From assembly GCA_022827945.1 (NCBI GenBank), contig JAJEIT010000007.1, forward strand, positions 1 through 64,000: a DNA stretch of 64,000 nucleotides, written 5' to 3'. This DNA comes from Dehalococcoidia bacterium (GTDB lineage Bacteria; Chloroflexota; Dehalococcoidia; Tepidiformales; Tepidiformaceae). This document shows, one piece after another, positions 1 through 6,460 of this stretch. Positions within the stretch are counted from its first letter, which is position 1, and each line of letters begins with the position of its first letter. Both the position numbers and the translations under genes were made by a program. The notes beneath the pieces were generated by a model. It did not search any database and was not told the origin of the DNA. It worked only from the letters and a program-made list of their open reading frames with translations.

Positions 1-588
1 GTCGACATCGTGGTCGACCCACCACCGGGAGTGGAGGAGCACGTGGTCCGCAAGGGCATCGAACCGCGCAGCCGGACGATCCTCATCTACGCGGGAGACG
101 CGCTGTGGACCCGCAAGGAGGCGCTCACGGCAACGGTGGCCGGGGAAGTCCTCGGCACCCGCCTGCGCGAGCGCGTGCGCGAGGAGCTGGGCGGCACGTA
201 CGCCATCCGCGTTGGCGCCAGCATCAGTTTCATGCCCGACTCCGAGTACCTCCTGTACATCCTCTTCGGCAGCGACCCCGCCCGCGTGGAGGAGCTGACC
301 GCGGAGGTCGCGGTGGAGGTCGCCTGGCTCCGGGATGGTGGCGAGCAGAGCTACCTGGACTCCGCCAAGGAGCAGCTGCGGACCTCTCGCGAGGAGCAGC
401 TCCGCGAGAACGGCTTCTGGCTGAGCCAGATCCGGGACGCGACGTGGCGGGGTGAGCCGCTCGGCGAGATCAACGGCTTCGACGAGATGCTGGAGGCGCT
501 GACGCTGGAGGAGGTCGCAGCCGCTGCCCGGCGCTACCTGCTCGACGACCGTTATATCCATATCGTGCTGCTCCCGGAGGAGGAGTAG
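1..588 (+). CDS. M16 family metallopeptidase, C-terminal fragment (5' truncated)
   Basis: The frame is open from base 1 and the window cuts off the N-terminal half, so the true start is not seen. The visible ~195 residues resemble the inactive C-terminal lobe of insulinase/pitrilysin (M16) zinc peptidases. There is an LGTRLRERVREELGGTYAI stretch matching the R/Y substrate-binding motif of M16 C-lobes, followed by the usual helical region and a final YLLDDRYIHIVLLP strand. The HxxEH zinc motif lies in the missing part. A processing-peptidase-like role is expected from the family. The next gene starts about 40 bp downstream on the same strand and could be cotranscribed. Confidence 0.8.
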   Translation, partial: VDIVVDPPPGVEEHVVRKGIEPRSRTILIYAGDALWTRKEALTATVAGEVLGTRLRERVREELGGTYAIRVGASISFMPDSEYLLYILFGSDPARVEELTAEVAVEVAWLRDGGEQSYLDSAKEQLRTSREEQLRENGFWLSQIRDATWRGEPLGEINGFDEMLEALTLEEVAAAARRYLLDDRYIHIVLLPEEE

Positions 589-631
589 ACCTCGGGGAGG
601 CGACGGCGCGCGGGCGCAGGCCGGAGTGAGG

Positions 632-1993
632 ATGGACATGCGGCGAATTGCCATCGTCGGCGGAGGCGTATCCGGGCTTGGCGCCGCCTGGGCGCTGAAC
701 CATCACCCCGATCGCTTCGACTTCCGGCTGTTCGAGGCCCAGGACCAGATCGGCGGGAACGCCATCACGGCCGACATGCCCCAGGGCGGTGGCGGCTCCG
801 TCCCCTTCGACATCTCCGTCACCGCCTGTATTCCCTCCATCTACCACCACATGGTGCTGCTGATGGAGCGCTTCGGCATCGACCTCGTCGATACCAGGTT
901 CAACTACAGCGTGAAGTACCAGGGCCGCCTCTACGCGCACGACTTCGACTCCGACATCCGGGAGCAGCTACAGCCCGAAATCGCGAAATTCCAGGGCCTC
1001 CTCAGGCGCCTGCACCGGATCGGCTGGCTGACCCGGGCACAGTCGAAATTCCTGAACGCCCTCAACCCATTCAACTACATAACCATGGGAACGGTGCTCA
1101 ACCTGGGCGGCTTCTCCGGGGACTTCCGCTACAAGGTCCTGAAGCCGATGTTCGTCAACTTCCTGATGGCGACGAACGTCTTCGACATGCCCGCCGCGCT
1201 CTTCTCGCGCTACCTCGAGTTCTTCGACATCGAGACCGCCACGCCCATGCAGACGTGGGACCAGGGCACCCGCCGCATCTACGAAGAGCTGTCGGCCGGC
1301 TTCCGCGACAAGATCTCGCTCAACCGGCCCGTCCGAAAGGTCTACCGGGAAAAGGGGCGCGTCGTCGTCGAGGACGCGGAAGGCGTGCGGGAGACGTTCG
1401 ATGACGTCATCTTCGCCTGCAACGCCAACCAGACCCTGATGCTCCTCGACCAACCCACCTTCCTTGAGCGCTCCATCCTCTCGTCGGTCCGCTACGAGAG
1501 CGAGCTTCACAACCACACGGTGGTCCACTCCGATGCCTCCGTCCTCCCAGACAACGAGACGCAGCCCCTCACGACGCGGAGCAACTACATCGAGCAGTAC
1601 GGCGCGAGGCCGGACAACTACGAGATCACCTACATCATGCACAACCAGCAGCCGTGGGCTCGGGAGTCCGACAAGCCCTGCCTCGTGACCTACAACCCGA
1701 TCAGCCCCATCGACGAAGGCAAGATCGTGAAGCGGTGGTGGTTCCAGCACATCGTCCACGACGTTCGCCACGTGGCGCTGACGGTCAACATCTTCCGCTT
1801 TGTCCAGGGCAGGCGGCGGACGTGGCACTGCGGAGCCCACACCCTCGTGAATGCCCAGGAGACCTGCTTCGTGACGGGCCTCGCCGCCGCCCGTCAGCTC
1901 GGTGCGGACTACCCGTTCGAGGACGAGGCCGCGAGGCGCTCATTCAACTACTACGGGAGCATCCTCTACGGCTGGCGATTCCGGAAGGCGTAG
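632..1993 (+). CDS. FAD/NAD(P)-binding oxidoreductase (amine-oxidase-like, COG2907 type)
   Basis: About 453 residues. The N-terminus carries a Rossmann dinucleotide-binding motif, IAIVGGGVSGLGAAWAL, followed by an acidic residue at the end of the second strand (LFEAQDQIGG), typical of FAD-dependent flavin amine oxidase/phytoene desaturase-like enzymes. The rest resembles the predicted NAD/FAD-binding proteins often found beside fatty-acid or lipid-modifying genes. Starts are possible at GTG 626, ATG 632 and ATG 638; GGAG at 623-626 favours ATG 632. The 3' end overlaps the convergent Rieske oxygenase gene by 54 bp. In this neighbourhood a role in oxidising or desaturating a polycyclic lipid is reasonable, but the substrate cannot be read from the sequence. 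Confidence 0.85.
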   Translation: MDMRRIAIVGGGVSGLGAAWALNHHPDRFDFRLFEAQDQIGGNAITADMPQGGGGSVPFDISVTACIPSIYHHMVLLMERFGIDLVDTRFNYSVKYQGRLYAHDFDSDIREQLQPEIAKFQGLLRRLHRIGWLTRAQSKFLNALNPFNYITMGTVLNLGGFSGDFRYKVLKPMFVNFLMATNVFDMPAALFSRYLEFFDIETATPMQTWDQGTRRIYEELSAGFRDKISLNRPVRKVYREKGRVVVEDAEGVRETFDDVIFACNANQTLMLLDQPTFLERSILSSVRYESELHNHTVVHSDASVLPDNETQPLTTRSNYIEQYGARPDNYEITYIMHNQQPWARESDKPCLVTYNPISPIDEGKIVKRWWFQHIVHDVRHVALTVNIFRFVQGRRRTWHCGAHTLVNAQETCFVTGLAAARQLGADYPFEDEAARRSFNYYGSILYGWRFRKA

Positions 1994-3070
1994 TTCCGCA
2001 TCCGGGTGTCGAACCGCCCGATCGAGTTCGGGCAGCGGATCTGCCGCGCCCGTCGGGGCGGGATAGAACTGGGTGCAGTAGTCCCGGAACATCATGATCT
2101 CCCCATCGGCACGATTGAGCCGCGGTCGTGGCCGGTATTGCTTGCGGCTCCAGATCACGACGTCCTGCAGCACGTCCATCTTCTGCATCGGGCCGATGAA
2201 CCGGTTGATGACGCCGGCGCGCAACCCATGCGGCAGAAAACCCGCTCCTGCGACGAACCGCTTCGGCCTGGGCCCCACCTTCACCTGGGACGCCAGCGAC
2301 ATGTCGATCAGGGTGCCGTCCACGGGAGTTGCCAGCACCCACAGGCGCATCTCCATGGGGATCGAGCGCTCCCGCACCTGCACGAAGGAGTAGCCCAGCC
2401 CGAAGATGCGGGCGTGGGCGGAGAAATCGAGTGTGAGCCTGGCGATCCCGGCGATCTTTCGGACCGTCCGGAAGTCCCAACGGCTCACCAGAAGGGTGCC
2501 CTCCACCTCGACCGGGTGCGTCCGGTCCACGTTGTCGTAGCCGTGCACGTAGCGCAGGTGGGCGATGTCCACCGAGTTCTCCGTGGTCTCCTGCGGGTGC
2601 CCGGGGAAGCGCAGGGTCTGGACGCGGAGGTCGCTCCAGCCTTCCTGGTCCACGGCCTCGTCCGGCACGCTCCACTGCGACGGCCGTCCCTCGATCCCCG
2701 ACCAGGCGAAGATCAGCCCGGCGATCTCTTGCGTCTCGAAGACTCGCAGCCTCGCCGATCGCGGCGGGGCGGCGAAAGGCGTGGCCACGCACTGCCCGGT
2801 GGCGTCGAACTCGAAGCCGTGGAAGGGACAGACCAGCCGGCCCTCGCAGACGCGTCCCCCCGCGGCCGGCCCGAGCTCGGACCCGAGGTGCGGGCAGACC
2901 GACTCGGCGACGCAGATGCGCCCGTCCTCGTCACACCAGGCGACGACCTGTTCGCCCATCCAGGTCTTCTGCATGAGCCCGGCCTGTTCGATGGCCTTGC
3001 GACTCTCGACGAAGTACCAGCCCTCGGGATACGGGGAGGGCAGCGCCGTCCGCTTCAGCTCGGTCTGCAT
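1940..3070 (-). CDS. Rieske non-heme iron oxygenase (Neverland/DAF-36 or sterol-demethylase-like)
   Basis: 376 residues. The Rieske [2Fe-2S] ligands are visible as CPH (C59, H61) and CPFHG (C81, H84). The mononuclear iron site is ENSVDIAHLRYVHG, with D168, H171 and H176 as bridging Asp and facial-triad His. The PYPEGW start and the ligand layout resemble oxygenases acting on sterols and steroids: Neverland/DAF-36 cholesterol 7-desaturase, KshA and bacterial SdmA. ATG 3070 was chosen because GGGGG lies about 10 bp upstream; the longer open frame to 3337 lacks family similarity. No ferredoxin or reductase partner is encoded nearby. It is divergent from the GPP34-P450 gene and overlaps the FAD gene tail-to-tail. 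Substrate assignment is inference from neighbours. Confidence 0.88.
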   Translation of the reverse strand: MQTELKRTALPSPYPEGWYFVESRKAIEQAGLMQKTWMGEQVVAWCDEDGRICVAESVCPHLGSELGPAAGGRVCEGRLVCPFHGFEFDATGQCVATPFAAPPRSARLRVFETQEIAGLIFAWSGIEGRPSQWSVPDEAVDQEGWSDLRVQTLRFPGHPQETTENSVDIAHLRYVHGYDNVDRTHPVEVEGTLLVSRWDFRTVRKIAGIARLTLDFSAHARIFGLGYSFVQVRERSIPMEMRLWVLATPVDGTLIDMSLASQVKVGPRPKRFVAGAGFLPHGLRAGVINRFIGPMQKMDVLQDVVIWSRKQYRPRPRLNRADGEIMMFRDYCTQFYPAPTGAADPLPELDRAVRHPDAELRLPESPAVEDAPVVVE

Positions 3071-3130
3071 CCCTACCCCCTGACCCCGCCTCGTCTGTTG
3101 ACGGTTGATCCCGGCCCAGTTTCTCCATCC

Positions 3131-3136
3131 AGAATA
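3131..3136 (-). promoter_or_regulatory. Possible -10 element for the Rieske gene
   Basis: The minus strand reads TATTCT here, about 60 bp upstream of ATG 3070 in the 241-bp divergent intergenic region. No convincing -35 hexamer is seen. On the plus strand TTGCCT (3214-3219) and TACACT (3239-3244) could serve the GPP34-P450 gene, but their 19-bp spacing is poor. Confidence 0.25.
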
Positions 3137-3311
3137 CGAAAGTCTCCCGTCTGGCTCATCCCCCGGCACTGGTCCGTTGGTGCGCTCGCTCACGTTGTTT
3201 ACCGGCCTGGCGATTGCCTCTGCCCGCATTCGTTGGGATACACTGTTAAGGAGCTCGGTGCGGGAATTTCGGCCCTCAACAGGCTCGTAATCGGGCGATG
3301 GACTGGGGCTC

Positions 3312-5339
3312 ATGACACTCGCTGAAGCAGAACCCACGACTCAGACCCTGACCCTGACCGAGGAGCTCCTCTTGATGCTCCTCAACGAGGAGAGCGGCTA
3401 CTTCCACCAGGTACCCGGCTGGGACTTGAACTGCACCGTCGTGGGCGCTGTGCTCGCCGAACTGTCCCTCGCTTCTCGCATCGATACCGATGTGGAGTCG
3501 CTGATCCTGCTGGACAGCACCGAGACGGGTGACCCCATCCTGGACCCGATCCTGAAGGATATCGCCGCTGAGTCGGAGCAGCGCAACGCCCAGTACTGGA
3601 TCGAGCGGCTTGCTCCCCGGGCGGAGTCGATCATCGACCTCACGCTGGAGCGCCTGGTCGACCTGAAGATCCTGGAACACCACGATGGCGAATTCTGGAC
3701 CCTGTCCCGTACCGCCCGCCACGCGGATGTCTTCGGCGGGTCCGAAGACGGGACGGCTGCCGAGTTCGTCAGGACCCGTATCAGCAAGGTCATCTTCGAC
3801 AACGTGATTCCCGACCCCCGGGACGTCATCATCATCGCCCTCGTCAACGCGGTCGATGTTCTCCGCTTCATGTTCCAGCTGGATGACGAGACGGAAGAGC
3901 GGATCGAACTCATCTGCAGGCTCGATCTGATCGCCCGCGCCATCGTCGATGCCGTTGGCCAGACCGTTGCCGGCCCCCTGCTGCGCCGCCCCGCCCTGAC
4001 CAGGCAAATCCCCAGGGTGCCGATGCACAAGCTCATCCGCAATCGGAACGCCCGCAAGGGGAACCTTCCCGCCCTCTTTGCGGACCTTGCGAAAGAGTAC
4101 GGCCCCGTATTCGAGCTACGCCCGCCGTTCGTCGAGCCCATGATCTTCCTGGCCGGGCCCGAGACCAATCGCTGGGCCCACCGCCAGGGGCGTATGCACC
4201 TGAGGGCCAGGGACTACCTCAACGACTTCGAGAAGATCTACGGCGCTTCCGGAATCCTGCCCGCTCTCGACGGGGCCGACCACTTCCGCTTCCGCAAGGC
4301 CCTGCAGCCCGGCTACTCCCGCGCGCGCCTGGAAGGTCAGCTCGACAGCCTCTACCGCGACACCCGCGGGCACATGGCGACCTGGAATGTCGGAGAGTCC
4401 TATCCGGGCAGCGAATTTTGCCGCGCGCTGATCAACGCCGAGCTCTCACCCCTCATGATCAGTGTTGAGTCCCAGGATCTCATGGGCGACCTGATCAAGT
4501 TCAAAGAACGAGCGCTGATGACGCACCTCGTCAAGGTTCTGCCCAAGTTCCTGCTCAGCACGCCCGGGATGAAGCGCCACGCAGCCGCCATCGACACGTT
4601 GCTGGAGCGCGTCGAGACCGTGCATACCCCCGCCCAGCGGGCGGGGTGTCCTCGCGACCTCGCGGACGACCTGCTCAGCCTGCACGCCAGCGACCCCCAG
4701 TTCCTTCCCGGGTCGAACCTGCGGTTTGCGCTCTCCGCTCCCCTGATCGCCAGCGTGTACCTCGGTGATGGTCTGGCTTTCGCCCTCTACAACATGGCAA
4801 CGCACCCCGATCTCTACGAGCGGATCCGGCAGGAAGCCGACGCCCTGTTCGAGAACGGCGATCCGGAAGGCCGCGACATCAGCACGGACGTGATCGACAC
4901 CACGCACCGCCTCATCATGGAGTCCATGCGCATGTACCCCATCGTCCCGGTGTCGATTCGGAACGTGATGAACGCCTGCGTGGTGGAGGGTTACAACATC
5001 TCGGAGGGAACGCGGATCAACATCGCCCAGTCGGCCTCCCACTACATGGAGGACATTTTCCCTGACCCGTTCACGTTCGATATCGACCGCTACTTGCCGC
5101 CGCGGGATGAGCACCGTCATCCCGGCTACGCCCCGTACGGCCTCGGTACGCACACGTGCCTCGGATCCCGCTGGATGGAGCTGCAGCTGTCCATCAACCT
5201 GCTGATGCTCGCGCACTACTTCACGATCGAGGCGACCCCCTCGGAGGGTCAGGCGCCCATCAACCCGTTCCCCTCGCTCTCCCTCGGAGGCAAGGCGAAA
5301 TTCCACATCACCGAACAGCGCCGCGAGATCCCAGCCTGA
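3312..5339 (+). CDS. GPP34 (GOLPH3-like) - cytochrome P450 fusion protein
   Basis: 675 residues, two domains. Residues about 14-220 match the GPP34/GOLPH3 fold: TEELLLMLLNEESGYF start, W37 in VPGWDL, and IPDPRDVIIIALVNA around 166-180, regions used by eukaryotic members to bind phosphatidylinositol-4-phosphate. Residues about 233-670 are a P450: ExxR is E537-S-M-R540, and the heme loop PYGLGTHTCLGSRW places the axial thiolate at C616. By alignment the conserved I-helix acid/threonine region reads ASVYLGDG (about 480-487), so the usual Thr seems replaced by Tyr483. The P450 should oxidise a lipid; the GPP34 part may anchor it to membrane or lipid. The gene lies between Rieske and SMT-like genes, suggesting a sterol/triterpenoid substrate (inference). 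No redox partner is nearby. Confidence 0.9.
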   Translation: MTLAEAEPTTQTLTLTEELLLMLLNEESGYFHQVPGWDLNCTVVGAVLAELSLASRIDTDVESLILLDSTETGDPILDPILKDIAAESEQRNAQYWIERLAPRAESIIDLTLERLVDLKILEHHDGEFWTLSRTARHADVFGGSEDGTAAEFVRTRISKVIFDNVIPDPRDVIIIALVNAVDVLRFMFQLDDETEERIELICRLDLIARAIVDAVGQTVAGPLLRRPALTRQIPRVPMHKLIRNRNARKGNLPALFADLAKEYGPVFELRPPFVEPMIFLAGPETNRWAHRQGRMHLRARDYLNDFEKIYGASGILPALDGADHFRFRKALQPGYSRARLEGQLDSLYRDTRGHMATWNVGESYPGSEFCRALINAELSPLMISVESQDLMGDLIKFKERALMTHLVKVLPKFLLSTPGMKRHAAAIDTLLERVETVHTPAQRAGCPRDLADDLLSLHASDPQFLPGSNLRFALSAPLIASVYLGDGLAFALYNMATHPDLYERIRQEADALFENGDPEGRDISTDVIDTTHRLIMESMRMYPIVPVSIRNVMNACVVEGYNISEGTRINIAQSASHYMEDIFPDPFTFDIDRYLPPRDEHRHPGYAPYGLGTHTCLGSRWMELQLSINLLMLAHYFTIEATPSEGQAPINPFPSLSLGGKAKFHITEQRREIPA

Positions 5340-5415
5340 CGAGCTGGTCTCTTCGGACTCCACTCGCCAATTTGTCAGCTGGCCACAGACGACAGGCACG
5401 GGAGAACGCCGCGCA

Positions 5416-6450
5416 GTGCAGCTAAAGACACTCCTGAAAGAGTTGAACCGCTCCTACCGCGGCTCTGACGTCACGGGTCGCGTGCGAGACTTCGACAAGT
5501 GGACTGACCTCGCGGCGATGGGCGTTGATGGGTCGAGCGACTACTCCCACAGCCAGACGGCGAAGGAGTACTACGATTTGTGTACGCCGTTCATGGTCTG
5601 GGGCTGGGGCGAATCCCTGCACTTCGCACCACTTAGGCCCACCGAGAGCGTGGAGCAATCCCAAGCACGGCATCAGCGGCTGATGATGTCCAAGCTGGAA
5701 TTGCAGGAGGGCATGACCGTGATCGACGTTGGATGTGGAGTCGGCGGCCCAATGCGGCGGGTTGTACGTGAGGCTGGTGTTCGCGTTTCCGGAATCAACA
5801 TCAACGAAATCCAGTTGGCCATGGCAAAGCGGTTGACCGCTGAGGCGGGCCTCGACCATATGGTCGATTACGAGACGTGCAGTTTCATGGACATGAACGC
5901 CATACAGGACGGCGCTTTTGACCGGGGCTACGCCATCGAGTCAACCTGCCATGCGCCAGACAAGCAAGGCGCATTCGCCGAGATCTTCCGGGTCCTGAAG
6001 CCCGGAGCCCTCTTCTGGGGACAGGAGATGTGTCTGACGGAGAGGTTCGATCCGAACGACAACCGCCACAAGACCATCAAGCAAGAGCTCATGCACGGTA
6101 TTGCGCTGAACGACATCGCGACGTTTGCGGAAGTGAATCACGCGCTTGAAGCGGTTGGGTTCGAGGTCATCGAAGGTGTGGACCGGGATGTCCAGGAAGG
6201 ACCATCCACCCCCTGGTATCAGCCCATGGAGAGCCGGAAGGGAACGCTGGAGGGCGCCTTGCGCAGGCTCCCATGGGGCCGCAGAGCGATGATCGCAGGA
6301 CTAAAGCTGACCGAAGCGGTGCGGCTGTTTCCGGCGGGCTCTGCGGAAGTCGTCCGGCTGTTGGATCGGACCGCTGATGCCTACGTCGCAGGCGGTAAGA
6401 CGGGAATCTTCACACCGCTCTACTGTTTTCTGGCTCGAAAGCCCCTCTAG
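5416..6450 (+). CDS. Sterol C-24 methyltransferase-like SAM methyltransferase
   Basis: 344 residues, GTG start with GGAG 11 bp upstream. The SAM motif is VIDVGCGVGGPMR (102-114). Several signatures are those of Erg6/SMT rather than generic methyltransferases: the GWGESLHFAP block (63-72), YAIESTCHAPD (172-182), PWYQP (266-270) and the C-terminal GGKTGIFTP with FLARKP (326-343), i.e. a complete sterol-MT C-terminal domain. SMTs transfer methyl to C-24 of a sterol side chain. The related tocopherol methyltransferases lack the C-terminal block. Codon use is clearly less GC-rich at third positions than in neighbours (many TTG, GTT, GGA, CAA), suggesting transfer. It follows the P450 by 76 bp and converges with the RND exporter 10 bp away. 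Activity on sterols is a family-based inference. Confidence 0.88.
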   Translation: MQLKTLLKELNRSYRGSDVTGRVRDFDKWTDLAAMGVDGSSDYSHSQTAKEYYDLCTPFMVWGWGESLHFAPLRPTESVEQSQARHQRLMMSKLELQEGMTVIDVGCGVGGPMRRVVREAGVRVSGININEIQLAMAKRLTAEAGLDHMVDYETCSFMDMNAIQDGAFDRGYAIESTCHAPDKQGAFAEIFRVLKPGALFWGQEMCLTERFDPNDNRHKTIKQELMHGIALNDIATFAEVNHALEAVGFEVIEGVDRDVQEGPSTPWYQPMESRKGTLEGALRRLPWGRRAMIAGLKLTEAVRLFPAGSAEVVRLLDRTADAYVAGGKTGIFTPLYCFLARKPL

Positions 6451-6460
6451 CCCCTGGCGC

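Noticed and set aside
2006-3325. 439-codon plus-strand frame opposite the Rieske gene
   Set aside because: Antisense to a gene with complete Rieske and mononuclear iron ligands; no motif of its own.
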